DNA from: Erysipelotrichaceae bacterium
Lineage (GTDB): Bacteria > Bacillota_I > Bacilli_A > Erysipelotrichales > Erysipelotrichaceae
Length of the DNA: 64,000 bases
NCBI GenBank assembly: GCA_017515475.1
Contig: JAFWFS010000027.1
Coordinates: 64,829 to 128,828, forward strand
Reading direction: 5' to 3'
Shown here: one piece after another, positions 55,473-63,317 of the stretch
Numbering within the stretch: position 1 is the first letter of the stretch
Layout of the letters: the number at the start of each line of letters is the position of its first letter
Made by a program: the position numbers and the translations under genes
Notes under the pieces: generated by a model
Told to the model about the DNA's origin: nothing
Seen by the model: the letters and a program-made list of their open reading frames with translations, nothing else
The model's database searches: none

Positions 55473-55772
55473 ATGGAAATCATTAAAACAGTAAATGAAA
55501 ACGCAACGGATATTGCCTTAGTCGGCAGACTTGATACGACGACCGCTCCGGATCTGGAAAAAGAGCTGAAGGAACTGTTTGAACAGGGCGTCAGCCAGCT
55601 GACCATGGATTTTGAACAGCTGGATTACATTTCTTCTGCCGGTCTGAGAGTGCTGCTGTTTGCCCAGAAGAGCTTAAGCGAGAACGGCAAAATGACGATC
55701 AGAAACGTCAAGCCAGAAATCATGGAAGTATTCGACATTACCGGTTTTATCGACATTCTGACCATCGAATAA
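55473..55772 (+). CDS. STAS-domain anti-anti-sigma-type protein
   Basis: A 99-residue single STAS domain. DYISSAGLRVLL is the signature, with Ser55 the probable phosphorylation site; GRLDTTTAPDLEKEL and the final DITGFIDIL helix agree. In partner switching the unphosphorylated form binds an RsbW-like kinase. ATG follows AAGGAGGATCAAG. It lies four bases before the phosphatase/ATPase fusion, so substrate and enzymes are encoded side by side. It is similar in sequence to the STAS half of the protein at 58233. Confidence 0.95.
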   Translation: MEIIKTVNENATDIALVGRLDTTTAPDLEKELKELFEQGVSQLTMDFEQLDYISSAGLRVLLFAQKSLSENGKMTIRNVKPEIMEVFDITGFIDILTIE

Positions 55773-55776
55773 GGGC

Positions 55777-57666
55777 ATGTTAGTTAAAGCGAAAAAAAGC
55801 CTGATCAAGAGATTCGAAGAAGAGTTCATCCGTACGACGGATACCCTTTGGGAAAACGAGATCAATGCCAACCTTTTCGTCGCCAGTTCCATGATTGGAA
55901 CGGTTGCGGTCGTTGCCCTGATGTGGTTGGCGAATATCGTCGGGATCATGGATGTTGATCCGACGTTCATGAGAAGGATTTCTCTGGCTTCGATCGGAGA
56001 ACTGCTGATTCCGGCGGGTCTCTGCTATTACTTCAAGGGCAGGAAAAAGTGGCTGAAGGTCGTGATGCTGCTGACCTATACGATCGTCTGTGCCAGGATC
56101 GAATCGGCGATGACCTATGCCGTTCCGCTGATCATGGCGTGTCCGATCATCATGTCGATCCGTTACTATTCCCGTCCGGTCTGTGTCTCAACCGCGATAC
56201 TGACGGTACTGCTTTCGGGTCTTGCTTCTTATTTCGGAATCAAGATGGGACAGGGCCTGATGGATTCGAACTATGTGCGATTCCTTGAGGGAGCTGTGCT
56301 TCAGCTAGGAAGCGGTTCCCTGAAAGATGCGATCCGTCAAAGCGGGATGGTTGACTTTTCAGGAAGCTGGACATCCTATGTGCTAAGGGCATATCTTCCG
56401 AAACTGGCAATGTATCTGATGATCGCGTCCGTCTGCGTGGAGATTTCAAAGAGAGGACGTATCGCCATCTTCTCGCAGCAGGCAGAGACCAGGAAAAGCG
56501 AAAAGATTGCAACCGAGCTGAATCTCGCCAGCAGCATTCAGGCGAACATGCTTCCGAATATCTTCCCGGCATTTCCCGAATACAACGATTTCGATATCTA
56601 TGCGACGATGACACCGGCCAGGGAAGTAGGCGGCGATTTCTACGATTTCTTCATGGTCGACGAGAAGCATCTTGCCCTGGTGATCGCCGACGTTTCCGGA
56701 AAAGGCATCCCGGCTGCCATGTTCATGGTCATTGCCAAGACGCTGATCAAGGACCATTCTCAGCTGGGCCTGTCTCCTGCCGAAGTATTTACCAAGGTCA
56801 ATAATCTGCTTTGCGAAGGAAACGAAGCCGGACTGTTTGTCACAGCCTGGATGGGCGTTCTGAACATCGACAGCGGAGAACTGACCTATGCCAATGCCGG
56901 CCACAATCCTCCGGTTGTAATGCTGGATGGAGAAATATCGTATCTGCGCAGCAAACCGGGATTTGTCCTGGCTGGATTGGAAGGCTACCGTTTCAGTGAA
57001 CAGACCATGACCTTACATAAGGGAGACAAGATCTTCCTGTATACGGACGGCGCTACCGAGTCCAGCAACAGCGAGAAGGAACTCTATGGAGAAGACCGTC
57101 TGATCTCCTGTCTGAAGAAACTGGGAAAGGATGTCAGCTGTACGCAGGCTTTAAGAGCCGTCAGGGAAGACATCGATGCATTTGTCAAGGATGCTGAGCA
57201 GTTCGACGATCTGACTCTGCTGGCATTTGACTATACACCTAAAAACAAGGATAAAGAAACTGTGGAAAGAACATTTGACGCGACAGATGAAAAGCTTCAT
57301 GAAGCCATGGCCTTTGTTGAAGAAGGTCTGGAAGCCCATGAAGCCGACATGAAATCGACGATGGCCATCACCGTAGCTTTGGAGGAGATGTTTGTCAACA
57401 TCGCCCACTATGCCTATCCGGATTCGAAAGGAAAGGCTACGATCGGCATGAGCTTTGATAATGATGAAGTGGAGATCTATCTGATCGACAGCGGCATACC
57501 GTTTAATCCTCTTGAAAAAGAAGACCCTAACGTCAAGGCTTCCATTGAAGAAAGGGAAGTCGGAGGTCTGGGCATTTTCATGGTGAAGCAGTCGATGGAT
57601 GAATGCCATTACGAGAGAAGAAACGGTCAGAACATCTTCACGATGAAAAGGAAAATAAGAAAATGA
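55777..57666 (+). CDS. Membrane SpoIIE phosphatase fused to an RsbW-like ATPase
   Basis: A 629-residue protein with about six N-terminal helices (residues 30-225) and a short coiled coil. A PP2C/SpoIIE domain (about 245-485) has LNLASSIQANMLP, GGDFYDFFMVDE, ADVSGKGIPAAMF, YTDGATESSN and QFDDLTLLAF. A C-terminal GHKL ATPase (about 500-629) has ALEEMFVNIAHYAY, DSGIPFNP and GGLGIFMVKQSMD. Phosphatase and kinase for a STAS protein are thus on one polypeptide. The phosphatase is closely similar to that of the propeller sensor at 44177. Its stop overlaps the ATG of the HD gene (ATGA). Confidence 0.92.
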   Translation: MLVKAKKSLIKRFEEEFIRTTDTLWENEINANLFVASSMIGTVAVVALMWLANIVGIMDVDPTFMRRISLASIGELLIPAGLCYYFKGRKKWLKVVMLLTYTIVCARIESAMTYAVPLIMACPIIMSIRYYSRPVCVSTAILTVLLSGLASYFGIKMGQGLMDSNYVRFLEGAVLQLGSGSLKDAIRQSGMVDFSGSWTSYVLRAYLPKLAMYLMIASVCVEISKRGRIAIFSQQAETRKSEKIATELNLASSIQANMLPNIFPAFPEYNDFDIYATMTPAREVGGDFYDFFMVDEKHLALVIADVSGKGIPAAMFMVIAKTLIKDHSQLGLSPAEVFTKVNNLLCEGNEAGLFVTAWMGVLNIDSGELTYANAGHNPPVVMLDGEISYLRSKPGFVLAGLEGYRFSEQTMTLHKGDKIFLYTDGATESSNSEKELYGEDRLISCLKKLGKDVSCTQALRAVREDIDAFVKDAEQFDDLTLLAFDYTPKNKDKETVERTFDATDEKLHEAMAFVEEGLEAHEADMKSTMAITVALEEMFVNIAHYAYPDSKGKATIGMSFDNDEVEIYLIDSGIPFNPLEKEDPNVKASIEEREVGGLGIFMVKQSMDECHYERRNGQNIFTMKRKIRK

Positions 57667-58223
57667 TAGATCAGGCGATTAGATTTGCGGCACTGGCCCA
57701 CAAGGGCATGGTCCGCAAGGGAAACGGTCAGCCCTACATCTTCCATCCTCTGGAAGTGCTGAACCTGGTCTCGCTGATGACTTTGGACGACGATGTTCTG
57801 TGTGCTGCCGTTCTGCACGATACGGTAGAAGATACCGATGCGACGATTGACGATATCACAAGAGAATTCGGCGAACATGTCGCCAGACTGGTTGCCTATG
57901 AATCCGAAGACAAGCGCGGCCAGAAAAACAAGGCCGCTACCTGGAAGGACCGTAAACAGGAAACGATCGACACGATCCGTCAGATCGATGATGTCGGAGC
58001 TAAAATGGTATGTCTGGCCGACAAGGTATCGAATCTGAGAAGTTTCCATCTGGGACTGCTGGATCAGGGCGAGGAGTTCTGGAACGCTTTCAACCAGAAA
58101 GATCCCCTGATGCATTACTGGTATTACAGCGAGCTGAAAGAGGCTCTGGTAGAACTGAAGGATTATGCCGTATATAAGGAGTTCTGCTTCCTTATCGACA
58201 CGGTTTTTGCGAAATATCTGTAG
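57663..58223 (+). CDS. HD-domain protein resembling small alarmone hydrolases
   Basis: The start is the ATG at 57663, which overlaps the stop of the phosphatase fusion; the frame continues upstream but inside that gene. The 186-residue protein has AHKGMVRKGNGQPYIFHPLEV, AAVLHDTVEDT and LADKVSNLR, the metal-binding His, His-Asp and Asp of the RelA/SpoT-type hydrolase domain. No synthetase domain follows. It could hydrolyse (p)ppGpp or a related nucleotide. Translational coupling to the phosphatase/ATPase suggests it is part of the same pathway. Confidence 0.8.
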   Translation: MIDQAIRFAALAHKGMVRKGNGQPYIFHPLEVLNLVSLMTLDDDVLCAAVLHDTVEDTDATIDDITREFGEHVARLVAYESEDKRGQKNKAATWKDRKQETIDTIRQIDDVGAKMVCLADKVSNLRSFHLGLLDQGEEFWNAFNQKDPLMHYWYYSELKEALVELKDYAVYKEFCFLIDTVFAKYL

Positions 58224-58232
58224 GAGTCATAT

Positions 58233-59393
58233 ATGAAAAACACTTTTGAAAACAACATATTAACCATTTATCCTAGCGGCAGTGTCGATACCGCCAACGC
58301 AGAAGAGTTCGGCAGGGAAGTGGATGAACTGCTGGCCCAGTATCCGGATAGTCAGCTGGTTCTGGACATGGAAGAACTGAAATACATTTCCAGTGCCGGA
58401 TTGAGACAGATCCTGAGGCTGAAAAAGAAAGAGAGTGATCTGAAGATCATCAACTGTTCTTCCGAGATCTATGATATTTTTGAAATGACCGGTTTTGCGG
58501 AAATGATGGACATCTCCAAGGGCTATCGCAAGATGAGCATCGAGGGATGCGAAGTAATCGGCGAAGGATCCAACGGTATCGTCTACCGTCTCAATCCTGA
58601 TACTATCATCAAGGTTTACAAGAACAGCGATGCGCTGGAAGACATCAAGAGAGAACGCGAGCTGGCAAAGACCGCTCTGGTTCTGGGCGTCAATACGGCT
58701 ATTCCGTTCGATGTGGTAAAGGTAGGGGACAAGTACGGTTCCGTATTTGAACTGCTGAGCGCAAAATCCATCACCAAGCTGATCGCCGCCGAACCGGAGA
58801 ACAAGGACAAGTACATCAAGATCTTTGCGGACATGCTGAAGGAGATCCATGCGACGGAAGTCAAGGAAGGCATCCTGCCTTCCGCAAAGAAAGCGGCCAT
58901 GGGCTGGGTGGAATGGCTCCACGATCACATTCCTGCGGAAACCTACGATAAGCTGCACAGACTGGTTGATGAAGTCCCTGAAAGCAATATGATGATTCAC
59001 GGCGACTATCACACCAACAACGTCCATTACGCCAACAACGAAGCCATCCTGATTGACATGGATACGCTTTCCGTTGGCGATCCGATCTTCGAATTCGCTT
59101 CGATCTTCCTGGCTTATCAGGGTTATGGCGAACTGAATCACAGACAAATCGAAAACTTCCTGCAGATGGATTACGATACGGCAAGCTACGTGATGAATAA
59201 ACTGATTGACTTCTATTTCGAAGGAAAGGACGAAGAATTCAAAAAATCCGTCATAGACAAGGCCAAGGTGATCGGTTATGCCAGGGCTTTAAGAAGGACG
59301 ATCAAGCGAATGCCTGATCAGAAGGAACTGATAGAACACTACAGGAATCAGCTGATCAAGTACGTGGATCAGACGGATACGCTGCTGTTCTAG
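58233..59393 (+). CDS. STAS domain fused to an APH/choline-kinase-type kinase
   Basis: A 386-residue protein. Residues 1-95 form a STAS domain with KYISSAGLRQIL, probable phospho-site Ser54, and EMTGFAEMMDIS. From about residue 100 comes a small-molecule/protein kinase fold: GEGSNGIVYRL (glycine-rich loop), TIIKVYK (Lys), MIHGDYHTNNV (catalytic loop Asp) and LIDMDTLSVGDPIFEFA (metal Asp). This resembles the TIGR02172-type proteins. The STAS half would link kinase activity to the switch formed by the upstream phosphatase and ATPases. ATG follows AGGAGTCATAT; it ends the operon. Confidence 0.85.
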   Translation: MKNTFENNILTIYPSGSVDTANAEEFGREVDELLAQYPDSQLVLDMEELKYISSAGLRQILRLKKKESDLKIINCSSEIYDIFEMTGFAEMMDISKGYRKMSIEGCEVIGEGSNGIVYRLNPDTIIKVYKNSDALEDIKRERELAKTALVLGVNTAIPFDVVKVGDKYGSVFELLSAKSITKLIAAEPENKDKYIKIFADMLKEIHATEVKEGILPSAKKAAMGWVEWLHDHIPAETYDKLHRLVDEVPESNMMIHGDYHTNNVHYANNEAILIDMDTLSVGDPIFEFASIFLAYQGYGELNHRQIENFLQMDYDTASYVMNKLIDFYFEGKDEEFKKSVIDKAKVIGYARALRRTIKRMPDQKELIEHYRNQLIKYVDQTDTLLF

Positions 59394-59414
59394 AATACGT
59401 AATAGAACGATAGG

Positions 59415-59439
59415 AGCCCATCGGAAGATGGGCTTTTTT
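59415..59439 (+). terminator. Rho-independent terminator
   Basis: AGCCCATC (59415-59422) pairs perfectly with GATGGGCT (59427-59434), followed by T residues. It ends the signalling operon. Confidence 0.92.
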
Positions 59440-59658
59440 GATACCTTCAGGGAAGAAACAGAATCAGGAGAGAAAAAGCTTTATCCTGCAGACTGAAGGA
59501 TCGATTCTGAGGCATTTCTCAGCCTTTCCTAAAGATGTTTTTTCCTGTTTTGAATAACAGATAATCTTTCTTTTTTCCCCCGATATAGGTCTGTAAATCG
59601 CTTAGAAAACAGACTGTATTTTGCCATGTTTTCTCTTCTTATTTCCGGGAAATTTTAT
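59440..59658. other. Intergenic region, no gene seen
   Basis: About 220 T-rich bases between the terminator and the MarR-type palindromes. I see no gene, no riboswitch motif, no NrdR-type box, and only a small CTGAG...CTCAG hairpin near 59500. Confidence 0.6.
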
Positions 59659-59676
59659 TAGTTGAAATTTCAATTA
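59659..59676. promoter_or_regulatory. MarR-type operator 1
   Basis: TAGTTGAAATTTCAATTA is an 18-base palindrome with arms TAGTTGAA and TTCAATTA (one mismatch). Its centre is 32 bases, about three helical turns, from that of operator 2. Confidence 0.7.
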
Positions 59677-59690
59677 TTTTCAGATTATTT

Positions 59691-59708
59691 TAGTTGAAAG
59701 TTCAACTA
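59691..59708. promoter_or_regulatory. MarR-type operator 2 over the -35 box
   Basis: TAGTTGAAAGTTCAACTA has perfect arms TAGTTGAA and TTCAACTA around AG. This form is typical of MarR-family sites. It contains the -35 hexamer, so binding would block transcription. Confidence 0.8.
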
Positions 59709-59721
59709 TATGGTTTATAAT
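59694..59721 (+). promoter_or_regulatory. Promoter of the nrd operon
   Basis: TTGAAA (59694-59699), 16 bases, TATAAT (59716-59721). The -35 lies inside operator 2, and the first gene encodes a MarR domain, which suggests autorepression. Confidence 0.8.
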
Positions 59722-59738
59722 ATGCTTACGAGGTACAT

Positions 59739-60884
59739 ATGAGCGAGAATAATTACCTAAGTTTAGACTCCTCTATTTTGTATCGCTGCAATCAAAAACA
59801 CTTTGATAAATTATTATCCAGATTCGATATCGGTTATACCCAGCTGATCCTGCTGACCCAGATCTACGAGAATGAAGGTATCTCCATGAATGAGTTGGCT
59901 ATAATGGGTGTCTTTGATAAGGGAACCATCACCAAGTCGATTCAGCGTCTGGAACAGCTCTCTTATGTGCGGATAGAAAACAGCGAGGCGGATAAACGTT
60001 CAAAACTGCTATATACGACCGATAAGACCCAGGTCATCATGCCTGAGCTGTATCGGATGCGTTCGGAATGGAATTCCTATCTGAGCTCCGAGCTTTCATC
60101 GGATGAACTGGACGCCTACAACGCCACACAGAGAAAACTGATCGAAAAGGCGAGAGAATACGAAAAACAGCTGGAAAACGAAGAGATCCGTTTCTACGGT
60201 CTACAGAAACTGACCCTGCTGGATTATCCGGGAAAGATGGCCTGTACGGTGTTTACGGGAGGATGCAACTTCAGATGTCCTTTCTGTCACAACCGCAGCC
60301 TGGTCTTTCTCAACGAGAATGATTCCGAGATATCCGTCAGCGACATTCTGGAATATCTGGAAACCAGAAAGAAAGTCCTGGACGGAGTATGCATTACCGG
60401 CGGAGAACCTCTGCTTCACAAGGGGATCTTCGACTTTATCAGAAAAGTGAAAGAACTGGGCCTGCTGGTAAAACTGGATACCAACGGGTCAAACTGCGAA
60501 GCGCTGAAACGGCTCGTAGAAGAAGGTCTGGTCGACTATGTGGCCATGGACATCAAGGGGTGTCCGGAAAAATACGCAGAGACGATCGGTCTGGAGAATT
60601 ATGATATTGCTGAAGTCGCCAGAAGCAAGGACTACCTGCTTCAGGGACACGTAGACTATGAATTCCGTACGACAGTTGTAGCACAGTTTCATGAAGTCGC
60701 GGACTTCGAAAAGATCGGCAGATGGATAGAAGGGGCAAAGAACTACTATCTGCAGAACTTCGAAGATCACGGGACCTGTATCCGGGAAGGGCTGAGTGAG
60801 GTCGGCATCGAAATCCTGGAACAGATGAAAGCCGCAGCTGCGCCGTATGTGGAGAATATTGAAATAAGAGGGATAGAGGAGTAA
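59739..60884 (+). CDS. nrdG: MarR repressor fused to anaerobic RNR-activating protein NrdG
   Basis: A 381-residue two-domain protein. Residues 1-145 form a MarR winged helix: FDIGYTQLILLTQIYENEG, the recognition region GTITKSIQRLEQLSYV, NSEADKRSKLLYTT (wing) and C-terminal helices. Residues about 151-381 form a radical-SAM activase with the cluster ligands Cys176, Cys180 and Cys183 in GGCNFRCPFCHN, then ITGGEPLL and LDTNGSN. This domain would install the glycyl radical in NrdD, encoded four bases downstream. The reading frame is continuous with no internal start needed. It probably represses its own promoter through the two palindromes at 59659 and 59691. ATG follows ACGAGGTACAT. Confidence 0.9.
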   Translation: MSENNYLSLDSSILYRCNQKHFDKLLSRFDIGYTQLILLTQIYENEGISMNELAIMGVFDKGTITKSIQRLEQLSYVRIENSEADKRSKLLYTTDKTQVIMPELYRMRSEWNSYLSSELSSDELDAYNATQRKLIEKAREYEKQLENEEIRFYGLQKLTLLDYPGKMACTVFTGGCNFRCPFCHNRSLVFLNENDSEISVSDILEYLETRKKVLDGVCITGGEPLLHKGIFDFIRKVKELGLLVKLDTNGSNCEALKRLVEEGLVDYVAMDIKGCPEKYAETIGLENYDIAEVARSKDYLLQGHVDYEFRTTVVAQFHEVADFEKIGRWIEGAKNYYLQNFEDHGTCIREGLSEVGIEILEQMKAAAAPYVENIEIRGIEE

Positions 60885-60888
60885 AAAC

Positions 60889-63273
60889 ATGTACCGAGTA
60901 GTAAAAAGAGATGGAAAAACAGTTGATTTCGATTTAAGTAAGATTTCCGACGCCATCACCAAGGCATTTGAAGCCTGCAAGAAGGAGTATCATCCGGATG
61001 TGATCAATCTGATCTCCTTGAGGGTAACTTCCGATTTCGCATCGAAAGTCAAGGACGAGAAGGTTACCGTAGAAGACATCCAGGACTCCGTAGAAAAAGT
61101 CCTGTCTGAAGCAGGCTATCCGGATGTGGCCAAGGCCTACATCCTGTACAGAAAACAGAGAGAAAAAGCCAGAAACATTTCCACCACGATGCTGGACTAC
61201 AAGAAACTGGTGGATTCCTATGTCAACGCGGTCGACTGGAGAGTCAAGGAAAACTCAACCGTTACCTATTCCGTAGGCGGTCTGATCCTTTCCAACTCCG
61301 GTGCGGTAACGGCCAACTACTGGCTGTCGGAAGTCTATGATGAAGAGATCGGCAATGCCCATAAAGACGGCGACATGCACATCCATGACCTGTCGATGCT
61401 GACGGGTTACTGTGCCGGCTGGTCCTTGAAGCAGCTGATTCAGGAAGGTCTGGGCGGCGTCAACGGCAAGATCACATCTACGCCTGCCAACCACTTAAGC
61501 ACTCTGTGCAACCAGATGGTAAACTTCCTGGGTATCATGCAGAATGAATGGGCCGGCGCTCAGGCGTTCTCCTCTTTCGATACCTATCTGGCTCCGTTTG
61601 TAAAAGTAGACAATCTGTCATACAAGGAAGTCAAACAGAACATCCAGTCCTTTATCTATGGCGTCAATACGCCGTCCCGTTGGGGCACACAGGCTCCGTT
61701 CACCAACGTAACCCTGGACTGGACCGTTCCGGAAGACCTGGCTGACCAGTACTGCATCGTCGGCGGCAGAACGCTGGACTTCAAGTACAAGGACTGCAAG
61801 AAGGAAATGGATATGGTAAACAAGGCTTTCATCGAAGTCATGATCGAAGGCGACGCCAACGGCAGAGGATTCCAGTATCCGATCCCTACTTATTCCATTA
61901 CCAGAGACTTCGACTGGTCCGAGACTGAGAACAACAAGATGCTGTTTGAAATGACGGCCAAGTACGGCACGCCTTATTTCTCCAATTACGTCAACTCCGA
62001 TATGAAGCCTTCCGACATCCGTTCGATGTGCTGCAGACTGCGTCTTGACCTGAGAGAGCTGAGAAAGAAATCCGGCGGCTTCTTTGGATCCGGCGAATCT
62101 ACAGGTTCTGTCGGTGTCGTAACGCTGAACCTGCCGAGACTGGCATATCTGGCCAAGGACAGGGAAGACTTCTACAAGCGTCTGGATAATCTGATGGACA
62201 TTGCCGCCAGATCCCTGCACGTCAAGAGAGAAGTCATTACCAAGCTTCTGGACAACGGTCTGTACCCTTATACCAAGAGATATCTGGGCACTTTCAACAA
62301 CCACTTCTCGACCATCGGTCTGGTAGGCATGAACGAGGCCTGTCTGAATGCCAACTGGATCAGAAAAGATCTGACCCACAAGGTATCCCAGGAATTCGCG
62401 GTAGAAGTACTCAACTACATGCGCAAGAGACTGGTCATTTATCAGGAACAGTATCATGACCTCTACAACCTTGAAGCTACTCCGGCCGAGTCGACGGCTT
62501 ACCGTCTGGCGAAACACGACAAGGAGAAGTATCCTGACATCATTACCGCAGGCAAGGAAGGGGAAACGCCTTACTACACCAACTCCTCGCATCTGCCGGT
62601 AGGATACACGGAAGATATCTTCACGGCTCTGGATGTTCAGGATGAACTGCAGACGCTGTACACTTCAGGAACGGTATTCCACTGCTTCCTGGGTGAGAAG
62701 CTTCCTGACTGGAAGGCGGCAGCCAATCTGGTAAAGAAGATCTCCGACAACTACAGGCTTCCTTACTATACGATGTCTCCGACTTACTCCATCTGTCCGG
62801 AACACGGCTATATCACCGGCGAGGCCTATACCTGCCCGAAGTGCGGAAAGAAGACGGAAGTCTGGTCAAGAATCACCGGCTATTACCGTCCGATTCAGAA
62901 CTGGAACGACGGCAAGGTTCAGGAGTTCAAGCATCGTAAGGAATACAATATCGAATCATCCGTCATGAAGGCCAGAGACATCATGTCCGACGTCCTGGAA
63001 GCAAAGCAGGAAGAACTTGCGGAAAACAGAGTGACCGGGTTCGACATTCCGACCATCTATGTTCAGGATCACTGTCCGAAATGCAAGGGTGCGGAACAGA
63101 GACTGCAGATCAGCGGCATCGAACACAGGACCGTCAACTGCAGCGAAGACATGGAAGAAGCCAGAAGACTGAACCTGACGGAGACTCCGACGATTATCGA
63201 CCCGGATGGAACGATGTTTGTGGGAGCCAACGCGGCAGCCGACTGGATGAAATATCACAACACGAAACAGTAA
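60889..63273 (+). CDS. nrdD: Anaerobic ribonucleoside-triphosphate reductase with C-terminal glutaredoxin-like domain
   Basis: This 794-residue class III reductase makes dNTPs without oxygen. An ATP cone (residues about 1-95, MYRVVKRDGKTVDFD) precedes the catalytic barrel. GSGESTGSVGVVTLNLPRLA, the zinc-site CPEHGY...CPKCG and the glycyl-radical loop RITGYYRPIQNWNDGK (Gly664) are present. After about residue 718 a glutaredoxin/thioredoxin-like domain is fused: IYVQDHCPKCKGAEQRL (Cys729, Cys732) and LTETPTIIDPDG (cis-Pro). Most class III enzymes end after the radical loop. The fused domain suggests electrons come from thioredoxin reductase, encoded next. ATG follows GAGGAGTAAAAAC, four bases after the activase. 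Confidence 0.93.
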   Translation: MYRVVKRDGKTVDFDLSKISDAITKAFEACKKEYHPDVINLISLRVTSDFASKVKDEKVTVEDIQDSVEKVLSEAGYPDVAKAYILYRKQREKARNISTTMLDYKKLVDSYVNAVDWRVKENSTVTYSVGGLILSNSGAVTANYWLSEVYDEEIGNAHKDGDMHIHDLSMLTGYCAGWSLKQLIQEGLGGVNGKITSTPANHLSTLCNQMVNFLGIMQNEWAGAQAFSSFDTYLAPFVKVDNLSYKEVKQNIQSFIYGVNTPSRWGTQAPFTNVTLDWTVPEDLADQYCIVGGRTLDFKYKDCKKEMDMVNKAFIEVMIEGDANGRGFQYPIPTYSITRDFDWSETENNKMLFEMTAKYGTPYFSNYVNSDMKPSDIRSMCCRLRLDLRELRKKSGGFFGSGESTGSVGVVTLNLPRLAYLAKDREDFYKRLDNLMDIAARSLHVKREVITKLLDNGLYPYTKRYLGTFNNHFSTIGLVGMNEACLNANWIRKDLTHKVSQEFAVEVLNYMRKRLVIYQEQYHDLYNLEATPAESTAYRLAKHDKEKYPDIITAGKEGETPYYTNSSHLPVGYTEDIFTALDVQDELQTLYTSGTVFHCFLGEKLPDWKAAANLVKKISDNYRLPYYTMSPTYSICPEHGYITGEAYTCPKCGKKTEVWSRITGYYRPIQNWNDGKVQEFKHRKEYNIESSVMKARDIMSDVLEAKQEELAENRVTGFDIPTIYVQDHCPKCKGAEQRLQISGIEHRTVNCSEDMEEARRLNLTETPTIIDPDGTMFVGANAAADWMKYHNTKQ

Positions 63274-63278
63274 TCAGT

Positions 63279-63300
63279 AAAGCCCGCAGCTGCGGGCTTT
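63279..63300. terminator. Hairpin between nrdD and trxB (partial terminator or attenuator)
   Basis: AAAGCCCGCA and TGCGGGCTTT form a perfect ten-base stem with a very short loop. The T run is brief (TTTAGATT), so some read-through into trxB is likely. Confidence 0.65.
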
Positions 63301-63317
63301 AGATTCAAGAGGTATTT

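Noticed and set aside
59440..59738. NrdR boxes controlling the nrd operon
   Set aside because: No ACACWATATWTTGTGT-like pair; the palindromes present are of MarR type.
61618..62592. A 324-residue minus-strand frame inside nrdD, and similar long antisense frames at 46079-46831 and 38540-39247
   Set aside because: They mirror highly expressed plus-strand genes with strong codon bias, and have no ribosome-binding sites or recognisable domains.
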